From assembly GCF_022829345.1 (NCBI RefSeq), contig NZ_JAKSXV010000031.1, forward strand, positions 1 through 64,000: DNA of 64,000 nt. The letters are read 5' to 3'. Under the pieces are notes generated by a model. That model was given only the letters and a program-made list of their open reading frames with translations, was not told where the DNA came from and did not search any database. The position numbers and the translations under genes are program-made. Source of the stretch: Methylobacterium sp. J-090. GTDB lineage: Bacteria > Pseudomonadota > Alphaproteobacteria > Rhizobiales > Beijerinckiaceae. Positions 25,939 to 33,307 of the stretch are shown here, piece after piece. Within the stretch, counting starts at the first letter, position 1, and every line of letters starts with the position of its first letter.

Positions 25939-26077
25939 GAGGGTTCCGATCGAACAGATCTTCAGGAAAAATCAGTGTCGCCAAAAGCAACGCCGCACTC
26001 CCGAAAAGATGTCCCACGGTCACCGATGGGTCAATGAAACGTTTCCGCAAAGATAAGTCGGTCAGAAGATGATTTTA

Positions 26078-26097
26078 TTCTCGATCTGGATCGAGAA
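26078..26097. promoter_or_regulatory. Perfect 20-bp palindrome upstream of ssuE
   Basis: Arms TTCTCGATC and GATCGAGAA, 9 bp each, around TG. It lies 140 bp upstream of the ssuE start codon in AT-rich DNA. Length and symmetry fit an operator for a dimeric regulator such as a LysR- or MarR-type protein, but no regulator gene is adjacent. It could also serve DNA beyond the operon, though the neighbouring gene points towards it from its 3' end. Confidence 0.5.
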
Positions 26098-26188
26098 AGG
26101 AATTTCGTTTCGTTCAGGCCGGGGGGCGTCCGAAATCCGAGACGCACCGCACAATCGGCCCAGCCGGCGGTCTCATGCCCGATCCGGT

Positions 26189-26243
26189 TGGATCCCTTCG
26201 GGATGGCGGATCCGGGCTTCGCTCAGATGTCGCGCGGGCTTCC
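26189..26243. repeat. Dispersed palindromic repeat, family 2, copy 2
   Basis: Reads GATCCCTTCGGGATGGCGGA, then GGGCTTCGCTCAGATG and CGCGCGGGCTT; the closest match is the inverted copy at 43246-43316. It lies 20 bp from the stop of the gene at 26264, so may also act in transcript ends. Confidence 0.8.
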
Positions 26244-26263
26244 TGACACCGACACCGCTGTGA

Positions 26264-26707
26264 TCAGGCGGAGGTCGTATCAGGTGCGTTGGCGTCGAGC
26301 CACGCGACGGCACCGGTGAGGTCGAAACCGTGACGGGTCCCGAAGGCGCGCACGTCATCGCGGCGCATGCGCCCGTCGAGGACGGCGCCGAGCACATGGA
26401 GCGTCAGGGAGCGGGTGCCGGAGCGGCAATGGGCGACGACGGGGCCGGGGGCGGCCGTCACAGCCGCGCGAAACGCGTCGATCTCGGCCCGGCCGAGGGT
26501 GGCGCCCGTCATCGGCAGGTGGTGATAGACCAAGCCCGCGGCCTGCGCGGCGGCGGCCTCGGCCGCCGTGCCGGGCTGGCCCGGCTCCTCGCCGTCGGGC
26601 CGGTTGTTGATCAGGGTGGTGACGCCCTCGTCCCCGAGCGCCTCGATCTCGGCGAGCGTCGGCTGGCTCGCCACCGAGAGGGTGTCGTCGATCCGCACAA
26701 GCCGCAT
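26264..26707 (-). CDS. TIGR01244/DUF442-family phosphatase-like (sulfur transferase) protein
   Basis: 147 residues. The family is annotated as beta-lactamase hydrolase-like phosphatase or sulfur transferase. The tyrosine-phosphatase-type loop is visible as HCRSGTRS (C94, R99), and TLINNRPDGEE is the usual N-terminal signature. Its real substrate is unknown. It starts 3 bp after dnaQ, so the two are co-transcribed. Confidence 0.85.
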   Translation of the reverse strand: MRLVRIDDTLSVASQPTLAEIEALGDEGVTTLINNRPDGEEPGQPGTAAEAAAAQAAGLVYHHLPMTGATLGRAEIDAFRAAVTAAPGPVVAHCRSGTRSLTLHVLGAVLDGRMRRDDVRAFGTRHGFDLTGAVAWLDANAPDTTSA

Positions 26708-26710
26708 GGG

Positions 26711-27433
26711 TCAGGCCGTCCCGTCTTCACCGAGATAGTCGCGCCACACGGAGGCAGGCCCGAGGGTGGCGAGGAAGGCGGCGTGGCGGGCGCTCTCCTC
26801 CGGGGTGAGGCGGTGGCGCAGGCGACGCGGCCCGATGGGCGTGCCGTCCCCGGCGAGCGCCGGCCCGGTCTCGACCGGAATCTCGATGGCGGCGAGCCCC
26901 AGACTCGTCTGCTTGCCGCCCAACAGCTCGACATAGACCTCCGCCAGGATCTGCGAGTCGAGGAGCGCGCCGTGCTTGGTGCGACGGGTGGTGTCGATGC
27001 CGTAGCGCACGCACAGGGCATCCAGGGTGTTGGACGCGCCGGTATGCTTGCGCCGGGCCAGTTGCAGGGTGTCGATCACGTCGGAAAGATCGATGGGCGG
27101 TGGTGCCGCGGCCCCGAGGCGGGCGTATTCCATGTTGAGGAAGCCGACGTCGAAGGGCGCGTTGTGGATCACCAGGGGGGAATCCCGACAGAACGCGCGG
27201 AACTCGTCGACGATGTCGGCGAAGACCGGCTTGTTGGCCAGCATCGCATCCGAGATGCCATGGACCGCGAAGGCGCCCTGCGACACGGGGCGCATCGGGT
27301 TGACCTGCTTGTGAAAAAACGCCCCGGTCTGGACGTGGTTGATGAGCTCGACGCAGCCGATCTCGATGAGGCGGTCGCCGTTCTTGGCGTCGGTGCCGGT
27401 GGTCTCGGTATCGAGGACGATCTCGCGCAGCAT
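26711..27433 (-). CDS. dnaQ: DNA polymerase III epsilon subunit (3'-5' proofreading exonuclease)
   Basis: 240 residues of the DEDDh exonuclease family. Catalytic residues are in place: D8 and E10 (LDTET), D95 in HNAPFDVGF, H154 and D159 in KHGALLDSQ. It proofreads for the replicative polymerase and binds DnaE through its C-terminus. Fourth of the conserved series ppsR-maf-aroE-coaE-dnaQ near alphaproteobacterial origins; 57 bp after coaE. Confidence 0.95.
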   Translation of the reverse strand: MLREIVLDTETTGTDAKNGDRLIEIGCVELINHVQTGAFFHKQVNPMRPVSQGAFAVHGISDAMLANKPVFADIVDEFRAFCRDSPLVIHNAPFDVGFLNMEYARLGAAAPPPIDLSDVIDTLQLARRKHTGASNTLDALCVRYGIDTTRRTKHGALLDSQILAEVYVELLGGKQTSLGLAAIEIPVETGPALAGDGTPIGPRRLRHRLTPEESARHAAFLATLGPASVWRDYLGEDGTA

Positions 27434-27490
27434 CGCTCAGGGTCCGTGGAGGGCGGGGGTGGTCGACCATGCGCCGGAGACCGGACGGGT

Positions 27491-28099
27491 TCAAGGCGGG
27501 GATGGCATCCCGCGCAGGCGCGCCAGGATCCCATCGACCTCGGCCTCGGCATGGGCGAAGCCCAGGCTGGTATCGAGGACGAAATCCGCTCGGGCACGCT
27601 TCTCGGAATCCGACATCTGCTTGGCGAGGATCGATTCGAAGGTCGCCGCGTCCATGCCGGGGCGGGCCAGCACCCGTTGGCGCTGAACCTCGGCCGGGGC
27701 GGTGACGACGAGCACCGCGTCGCAGCGCGCGTCGCCACCGGTCTCGAACAGGAGGGGGATGTCGAGGACGGCGACGGGCGCCTGCGCGTGGGCGGCGAGG
27801 AAATCGCCGGCGGCCCGGCGCGCCAGGGGATGGACCAGGGATTCCAGGGCGGCGAGGCGCTCCGGGTGGCCGAGCACCGTTGCCCGCAGGCGCCCCCGAT
27901 CGACGGATCCGTCCGCGGCCAGGATGCCGGGAAACTCCTTGGCGATGGCGATGGAGGCCGCGCCGCCGGGCGCGTAGAGGGCATGGACCGCCGCATCGGC
28001 ATCGTGGACCGGAATGCCGCGTGCGGAAAACAGCGCGGCGGTGGCGGACTTGCCCATGCCGATGGAGCCGGTGAGGCCGAGGACGAGCGGCCGGCTCAT
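27491..28099 (-). CDS. coaE: Dephospho-CoA kinase
   Basis: 202 residues; the last step of coenzyme A synthesis, phosphorylating dephospho-CoA at the ribose. The P-loop GSIGMGKS is at 11-18, and the lid region and LDIPLLFE segment are typical. Its ATG overlaps the aroE stop by four bases (ATGA), so translation is coupled. Confidence 0.95.
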   Translation of the reverse strand: MSRPLVLGLTGSIGMGKSATAALFSARGIPVHDADAAVHALYAPGGAASIAIAKEFPGILAADGSVDRGRLRATVLGHPERLAALESLVHPLARRAAGDFLAAHAQAPVAVLDIPLLFETGGDARCDAVLVVTAPAEVQRQRVLARPGMDAATFESILAKQMSDSEKRARADFVLDTSLGFAHAEAEVDGILARLRGMPSPP

Positions 28100-28947
28100 G
28101 GACCGGCTCGTGGGCCGACGAGATCCGCGACGATGCGGTCGCGCAGGGCCGGCGTCACGGCCGGCCGCACGCCGAACCAGCGCTCGAAGCCGGGCACCGC
28201 CTGGTGGAGCAGCATCCCGAGGCCATCGACGGCGGCGAGGCCCCGCGCGCGCGCGGTGGCGAGCAGCGGGGTTTCCAGGGGCGCGTAGACGATGTCGGCG
28301 ACACTCGCCGAGGCGGGCAGGGGCGTCAGGTCGAGGTCGAGGACGCCGTGGCCGGCCATGCCGAGCGACGTGGTGTTGACGAGGAGTCCCGCCCCGGACA
28401 ACGCGGTCGGCAGGTCGGCCCAGTCGAGGGCGGCGACCCGTTGAGGATCGAGGGCCACGAGGGCCTCGGCGCGGGCACGGGTGCGGTTGGCGACCTGAAT
28501 GCGGGTCAGGCCACGCTCCAGCAAACCCACCACGATGGCACGCGCCGCCCCTCCGGCTCCGAGCACCACGGCCGTTCCACCGGTGCGGTCCAGCCGATCG
28601 GCGCCCAGACTCTGGTCGAGATGGGCGATGAAGCCCGGCGCGTCGGTGTTGTCGCCCCACAGGCGGCCGTCCGCGTCGAAGAACACGGTGTTGACCGCGC
28701 CGATCGTCTTCGCCCGCGGCGTCAGTTCGTCGACGCGGGCGAAGGCCGCCTCCTTGTGAGGGATCGTGACGTTGCCGCCCGCGAACCCCTTTTCGCGCAG
28801 GGTCTTCAGAAACTCCGCAAACGCCTCCGGCGCCACGTCGATGCGTTCGTAGGTGCCCGCGATGCCGTGCGCGGCGAGCCAGTGGCCGTGGATCAGCGGC
28901 GAGCGCGAATGGGCGATGGGATGTCCGACGACGAAGGCCTTCGTCAC
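28096..28947 (-). CDS. aroE: Shikimate dehydrogenase (NADP+)
   Basis: 283 residues. Shikimate-binding SRS at 14-16, catalytic lysine K65 in NVTIPHKE, GAVNT at 83-87, D102 in GDNTDAPGF, and the NADP motif GAGGAAR near 129-135. It reduces 3-dehydroshikimate in aromatic amino acid synthesis. The start is a GTG overlapping the upstream stop (GTGA) with GGAGG eight bases before it, so the common ATG rule would miss it. Confidence 0.94.
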   Translation of the reverse strand: MTKAFVVGHPIAHSRSPLIHGHWLAAHGIAGTYERIDVAPEAFAEFLKTLREKGFAGGNVTIPHKEAAFARVDELTPRAKTIGAVNTVFFDADGRLWGDNTDAPGFIAHLDQSLGADRLDRTGGTAVVLGAGGAARAIVVGLLERGLTRIQVANRTRARAEALVALDPQRVAALDWADLPTALSGAGLLVNTTSLGMAGHGVLDLDLTPLPASASVADIVYAPLETPLLATARARGLAAVDGLGMLLHQAVPGFERWFGVRPAVTPALRDRIVADLVGPRAGP

Positions 28948-29924
28948 ACCACGTCCTCCGGGGTCAGGTGACAGGCGGGACCGTCCGCCCCTTCGATCTG
29001 CACGGTCGCGTGCCCGATGCCGAAGGTTCTCCGCAAGTCCTCGGCGAGGCCGAGCAGGAAGGCATTGCCCGGGTGCCCGGCCGGCATGACGAGGTGGGCG
29101 GTGAGCGCGATCTCCGTGGTGCTCATCGGCCAGATGTGGAGATCGTGGAGCGCGGACACGCCCGGCCGGGCGGCCAGGAACCCGCGCACGGCCTCCGGGT
29201 CGATGCCCGGCGGCACCGCCGACAGGGCCATGACCACGCTGTCGCGGAGCAAACCCCAGGTCATCCAGACGATGAGGCCGGCGATGGCGAGACTCACCAC
29301 GGGGTCGATCCACACCGCGCCCGTGAGCACGATGGCGAGGCCGGCGAGCACGACGCCGAGCGACACGGCGGCGTCGGCCATCATGTGCAGGTAGGCGCCG
29401 CGGATGTTGATGTCGCTGCCCTTGCCGGAGGCGAACAGCCACGCGGTGATGCCGTTGATCGCAATGCCGATGCCGGCCACCACCATCACGGTCACGCCCG
29501 CCACGGGCGCGGGGTCCATGATGCGCAGGATCGCCTCCCAGATTATGGCGCCCGTGGCCACCAGCAGGAACACGGCGTTGAACAGGGCGGCGAGAATCGA
29601 GGAGCCGCGCAGCCCGTAGGTGAAACGCGAGCTGGGACGCCGCTTGACCAGCACCGAGGCGATCCAGGCGACGACGAGGCCGAGCACGTCCGACAGGTTG
29701 TGGCCCGCATCGGCCACCAGGGCCATGGATTGCGAGGCGAAGCCGTAGCCGGCCTCGACGATCACGAACCCGGTGTTGAGGACGATGCCGATGGCGAAGG
29801 CCCGGCCGAACGAGGCCGGCGCGTGGACGTGCCCGCCGCCATGACCACCCCCGTGGCCGCCATGGCTGTGCCGATGCCCGTGATCGTGTCCGGCATGATC
29901 GTGGTCGTGGTGACGTCCAGCCAT
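28944..29924 (-). CDS. Cation diffusion facilitator (zinc/cobalt-type) with histidine-rich N-terminus
   Basis: 326 residues. The first 34 are a histidine/glycine tail with 14 or so His, typical of metal-buffering CDF proteins. Six membrane spans follow, with metal ligands in ADAGHNLSD (H75, D79) and HMMAD (H180, D184), and a cytoplasmic C-terminal domain. It exports Zn2+ or related ions by proton antiport. The ATG at 29924 has GGAG upstream. It overlaps aroE by four bases, which places a metal exporter inside an otherwise housekeeping operon. Confidence 0.92.
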   Translation of the reverse strand: MAGRHHDHDHAGHDHGHRHSHGGHGGGHGGGHVHAPASFGRAFAIGIVLNTGFVIVEAGYGFASQSMALVADAGHNLSDVLGLVVAWIASVLVKRRPSSRFTYGLRGSSILAALFNAVFLLVATGAIIWEAILRIMDPAPVAGVTVMVVAGIGIAINGITAWLFASGKGSDINIRGAYLHMMADAAVSLGVVLAGLAIVLTGAVWIDPVVSLAIAGLIVWMTWGLLRDSVVMALSAVPPGIDPEAVRGFLAARPGVSALHDLHIWPMSTTEIALTAHLVMPAGHPGNAFLLGLAEDLRRTFGIGHATVQIEGADGPACHLTPEDVV

Positions 29925-30046
29925 GGGATCTCCATCGCACCCGGCCGAGCCTCCGACCGCCGTGAGATGCCCATAGCCGCGATGCCCCCATCCATCCAGC
30001 GTGGATGACGACGCGGCCCCGTCCGGCCTTGTCCCGCCCGGTGCCC

Positions 30047-30976
30047 TCAGACCGCAAAGCCCTGGAGAATCATCAGGACCAGGGGGATGGCGAGGCCGGC
30101 CAGGATGGTCTGGACCGCCACGATGCCCGCCATCAGGGGGGCGTCGCCGCCGAGCTGGCGCGCCATGATGTAGGAGGACGAGGCCGTCGGCAGAACCTGG
30201 AAGATCAGGGCGGTCAGGGCGGCCGGTCCGTGCAGGCCGAGGGCGCGACAGGCCAGGATCGTGGCGAGCGGCATCGCGAGGAACTTGACGGCCGAGGACA
30301 CCAGGACCGGGCGCATCCAGGTGCGCGCCGACGACAGGTCGAGGGCGGCCCCGACGCAGAGCAGGCCGAGGGGCAGGGACGCCTGCCCCAGCGCCTTGAG
30401 CATCGGCTCGAAGCCGGGCGGCACGCCGAGCCCCGTCACCTGCAGCAGGATGCCACCGAGGCACGCGACCACCAGAGGATTGAGGGCGAGTTGGCGGGCG
30501 AGGCCGGCCGGGCTGGGCCGTCCGCCCGTGCCGAAGCGGGCGAAGACGAGGACGCAGAGGATGTTCACCGTGGGGACGATGGCGGCGTTCGCCACCGCGG
30601 CCAGGGCGACCCCTTGGGTTCCGAACACCCCGATGGCCGCCGAGACGCCGACGTAGTTGTTGAAGCGGACCCCGCCCTGGAACACCGAGGTGAAGGCCGC
30701 CCCCGGAAAGCCGAGGCGTTTTCGCGCTGCCACGAGGGCCGCGGCGACGGCGCAGGTGGACGCGACGAGCACGGCGACTAGGGCGAGCACCGGCACGCCC
30801 TCGAGATGCGCGGTGGCGAGTCCATGGACGAACAGGGACGGCAGCAGGACGTAGTAACTGAGGCGTTCGGCCTGGGGCCAGAACGTCTCGCCGGGAAAGC
30901 CGGCCCGGCGCAGGCCGGCCCCCAATGCGATCAGCAACCCGATGGGGACCAGGGCGAGGAGGACGGGCCCGATCAT
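30047..30976 (-). CDS. AEC (auxin efflux carrier) family permease
   Basis: 309 residues and about ten hydrophobic segments with a repeated five-helix layout. Motifs GGVRFNNYVGVSAAIGVFG and LPTASSSYIMARQLGGD fit the AEC family, whose bacterial members carry malonate, malate or other organic anions. Substrate unknown. It follows maf by 26 bp on the same strand, so may be transcribed with it. Confidence 0.9.
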   Translation of the reverse strand: MIGPVLLALVPIGLLIALGAGLRRAGFPGETFWPQAERLSYYVLLPSLFVHGLATAHLEGVPVLALVAVLVASTCAVAAALVAARKRLGFPGAAFTSVFQGGVRFNNYVGVSAAIGVFGTQGVALAAVANAAIVPTVNILCVLVFARFGTGGRPSPAGLARQLALNPLVVACLGGILLQVTGLGVPPGFEPMLKALGQASLPLGLLCVGAALDLSSARTWMRPVLVSSAVKFLAMPLATILACRALGLHGPAALTALIFQVLPTASSSYIMARQLGGDAPLMAGIVAVQTILAGLAIPLVLMILQGFAV

Positions 30977-31002
30977 CGCGGGCCGCCGAACGGATCGTGC
31001 AT

Positions 31003-31623
31003 CTAGAACGCCAGAAGCTGTCGGGCGCGCAGGCGGGCCAGCAGGGGGAGCAGGGGCAGGCCCAGGATGGTGGTGTGGTCGCCATCGATCCGCGTGAAGA
31101 GATGGATGCCGAGGCCTTCGAGCTGGTAGGCGCCGACGCTCGCCGTCGCGCCGGGACCGGCGAGCGCCACGTAGGCCGCGATGGAAGCCGCATCGAGGGG
31201 CCGCAGGGTGAGATGCGCCGTCTCGACGAAGGTCTCCGGGGCGTGCCCGCCGCCGCACAGGGCCACGGCGGAATGGAGTCGGTGGGTGCGCCCGGCGAGG
31301 CGCGCGAGCTGGGTGCGGGCGGCGGCCGCATCGGCGGGCTTGTGGAACACGACCCCGTCGCATTCGAGCACCTGATCGGCTCCGACGACGATCCGGCCCG
31401 GCGCGCGGGCGATCACCGCCTCGGCCTTGGCGAGGGCGAGACGCACGGCGAGATCCGTCGGGCCAAGCCCGACGCACGCGGCCTCGACGGCGCGCTCGTC
31501 CACACCGGGGCTCTCCGTCTCGGCGGTCAGGCCGGCGCCCCTGAGGAGCGCATGCCTTGTCGGGCTGGTGGAGGCGAGGAGCAACGGCTCGGCGCCGCGC
31601 CACAGGGGGGAGGAGAAATCCAT
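31003..31623 (-). CDS. maf: Maf family nucleoside triphosphate pyrophosphatase
   Basis: 206 residues. The Maf start LLLASTSPTRHALLRGAGL and GADQVLECDG region are evident. Maf proteins hydrolyse non-canonical nucleotides such as dTTP/UTP or m7GTP; the SVGAYQLEG segment helps set specificity but I cannot decide the subfamily. The neighbour of ppsR in many alphaproteobacteria. Confidence 0.92.
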   Translation of the reverse strand: MDFSSPLWRGAEPLLLASTSPTRHALLRGAGLTAETESPGVDERAVEAACVGLGPTDLAVRLALAKAEAVIARAPGRIVVGADQVLECDGVVFHKPADAAAARTQLARLAGRTHRLHSAVALCGGGHAPETFVETAHLTLRPLDAASIAAYVALAGPGATASVGAYQLEGLGIHLFTRIDGDHTTILGLPLLPLLARLRARQLLAF

Positions 31624-31670
31624 CGCTCCAGTGTCACGGATCGCCGCGACACGACAAGGTGGGCCCGGGT

Positions 31671-31895
31671 CTAACGGCGCATGCTGCGGAAGCGGCAATA
31701 GCGGCCGTTGTCCTGGAAACCGCCCGGACACCGGGCGACGCAGGCGCCCGCTGCGAACTTGAGCGGCGGCCGGCAGGAATATTTGTGGCTCTTGTTGCGG
31801 TACTGATGATCCTGCGCGCGGCCGGCCTCGGCAGGGGAGACGGACGCGCCGACGATCAGGGCGAGGAGGGCGGCGCAAGCGAGACGGTTCGGCAT
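31671..31895 (-). CDS. Small exported cysteine-rich protein
   Basis: 74 residues: signal peptide (residues 1-24, ending AEA), then a basic mature part with four cysteines (YSCRPPLKF, GACVARCPGG, GRYCRFR). The spacing suggests a small disulfide-bonded periplasmic protein. No known family. Inserted between ppsR and maf. Confidence 0.7.
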   Translation of the reverse strand: MPNRLACAALLALIVGASVSPAEAGRAQDHQYRNKSHKYSCRPPLKFAAGACVARCPGGFQDNGRYCRFRSMRR

Positions 31896-31957
31896 CGGGC
31901 ATCCCGAAGTGGCGGATCGAAGCGTCAACCCACGCGGGACGCGGTTGGTTCGCGCGA

Positions 31958-32788
31958 TCAGGTGGCGATGAACTTCAGCCGGTGCTCGCGGTGCAGGTCG
32001 AGGATGGCGGCGGCCGTCTCCTCGATGGAGCGGCGCGTCACGTCGATGGTCGGCCAGCGGTGCTTGGTGCACAGGCGCCGGCACGCCGCGATCTCGTCGG
32101 CCACCGCGCTGCGATCGACGTAGAGCGACGAATCGTCGGCCTTGAGGCTGAGCAGCCGGTTCTGGCGGATCTGCACGATGCGCTCGGGACTCGCCAGCAG
32201 CCCGACGAGGAGGGGCTTTCGCGCGTTCTCCAGGGCGGGCGGAAGCGGCATCCCGGGCACGAGGGGAAAGTTCGCGGTCTTCAGGCCGCGATTGGCGAGG
32301 TAGATCGCGGTCGGCGTCTTCGAGGTGCGGCTGACGCCCACCAGGATCACGTCGGCCTCGTCGACATCGACGGGCAGGTTGCCGTCGTCGTGCGCCAGGG
32401 TGAAGTTCATGGCGTCGATGCGCTTGAAGTACTCGGCGTTGAGCATGTGCTGCGCCCCCGGCCGGGCCGTTGAATCGGCCCCGAGGTAGGATTGCAGCAG
32501 GGCGTGCACGGGCTGGAGCACGGAGAGGCACGGCGAGCCGGTCTCGCGGCAGGCCGCCTCCAGGCGCTCGGTGAGATCGTGGCCGACGAGCGTGTAGAGC
32601 ACGAGGCCGGGCGCGGCCTCGATCTCGGAGATCACCCGCTCGAGCTGCGGCCCGGACCGCACCAAGGGGTAGACGTGCTCGATGGCCGAGACGCCCTCGT
32701 ACTGGGCGGCCGCCGCGCGCCCGACATTGATCAGGGTCTCGCCGGTGGAATCCGAGACGAGGTGGAGGTGGAAGTAGCTGCGGCTCAT
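31958..32788 (-). CDS. ppsR: Pyruvate, phosphate dikinase regulatory protein (DUF299 kinase/phosphotransferase)
   Basis: 276 residues. The nucleotide-binding loop GVSRTSKT lies at 151-158, and the family start [15 protein letters not shown] is perfect. It switches PPDK or PEP synthase on and off by ADP-dependent phosphorylation. In Rickettsia and Caulobacter this gene (RP001 family) borders the replication origin on the side opposite hemE. Here it is divergent from hemE across a 519-bp gap. Confidence 0.94.
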   Translation of the reverse strand: MSRSYFHLHLVSDSTGETLINVGRAAAAQYEGVSAIEHVYPLVRSGPQLERVISEIEAAPGLVLYTLVGHDLTERLEAACRETGSPCLSVLQPVHALLQSYLGADSTARPGAQHMLNAEYFKRIDAMNFTLAHDDGNLPVDVDEADVILVGVSRTSKTPTAIYLANRGLKTANFPLVPGMPLPPALENARKPLLVGLLASPERIVQIRQNRLLSLKADDSSLYVDRSAVADEIAACRRLCTKHRWPTIDVTRRSIEETAAAILDLHREHRLKFIAT

Positions 32789-32870
32789 GGAGAAAGCGGT
32801 CTCCTCGGGATCAGGAGACAAGGAGCGGGCCGGCCCTGTCCACTGCGCCGGCCTCGGGGGAGTCGATGAG

Positions 32871-32879
32871 TGTGGATAA
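32871..32879 (-). promoter_or_regulatory. DnaA box
   Basis: Reads TGTGGATAA on the plus strand, the exact complement of consensus TTATCCACA. A weaker relative, TGTGGACGC, lies at 33106-33114. Confidence 0.7.
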
Positions 32880-33067
32880 GCCGGCTCGCCACCGGGGTCC
32901 AGGCAGGAGCCGCCCCGTGTTGTCGACTCTGGCGTACACACGCCGTCCGACGCGCGTCGCCGCGACGCGGTTTTGGGAGAATCAGGGACCATGCGGCGCC
33001 CACCGGCGCGGAGGGTCACGCAAGGCACTGTCCGGCATCGTCTATCCGGGACATTGCTCCCAATCCG

Positions 33068-33082
33068 TTAAAGCCCTCTTAA
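33068..33082. promoter_or_regulatory. CtrA-type binding site TTAA-N7-TTAA
   Basis: Half-sites at 33068-33071 and 33079-33082 with exactly seven bases between. In Caulobacter, CtrA bound to such sites in oriC blocks initiation. The site is about 225 bp from the hemE start codon and could also regulate hemE. Confidence 0.65.
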
Positions 33083-33134
33083 CGCCGTGGCGGCGGGGAC
33101 GGCCTGTGGACGCTTTTCCGCTCCCGTCATCCAG

Positions 33135-33186
33135 CCCTCTAAAAGAAAAAACAGAGTCCTAGAATCTCTCTTTCCTTTTAGAAGGG
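33135..33186. promoter_or_regulatory. AT-rich inverted repeat holding two GANTC sites
   Basis: Core arms TCTAAAAG (33138-33145) and CTTTTAGA (33175-33182), extended with one gap each to CCC...AAA and TTT...GGG. Two GANTC sites (33154-33158 and 33162-33166) lie in the 29-base loop. The stretch is about 65 percent A+T, far above the surroundings. It could be the DNA unwinding element or a hemE regulatory structure. Confidence 0.5.
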
Positions 33187-33307
33187 CCGTGTGGGGATCG
33201 ATCCGTCGCGACCACCCGTCGAAGGACGAGAAGGACGGTTTTCGAGGGGAGACAGCCGGGCCATCGGTGCTACAACCCGGTCACGGGGTTGAGGCGTCGG
33301 AGATCGG

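Larger units (their letters stand above)
25939..26263. other. Intergenic promoter region of the sulfonate operon
   Basis: 325 bp with no gene. It is unusually A+T-rich between about 25,960 and 26,110, holds a perfect 20-bp palindrome (26078-26097) and ends in a family 2 repeat (26189-26243) next to the stop of the small phosphatase-like gene. The ssuE promoter must lie here. Confidence 0.6.
32789..33307. other. oriC: Putative chromosomal replication origin (oriC)
   Basis: A 519-bp gap between divergent ppsR and hemE, the place of the origin in Caulobacter. Inside are a perfect DnaA box (32871-32879), a CtrA-type site (33068-33082), five GANTC methylation sites (32860, 32925, 32979, 33154, 33162) and an AT-rich inverted repeat (33135-33186) that could serve as the unwinding element. 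In a genome of about 70 percent GC, fewer than two GANTC sites would be expected by chance. No gene is visible. Only one strong DnaA box was found, so the assignment rests mainly on position and the combination of sites. Confidence 0.7.

Noticed and set aside
28944..31331. Apparent 795-codon fusion of permease and CDF transporter
   Set aside because: The upstream portion is a shifted frame of the AEC and maf genes; the CDF protein has its own ATG and ribosome-binding site at 29924.
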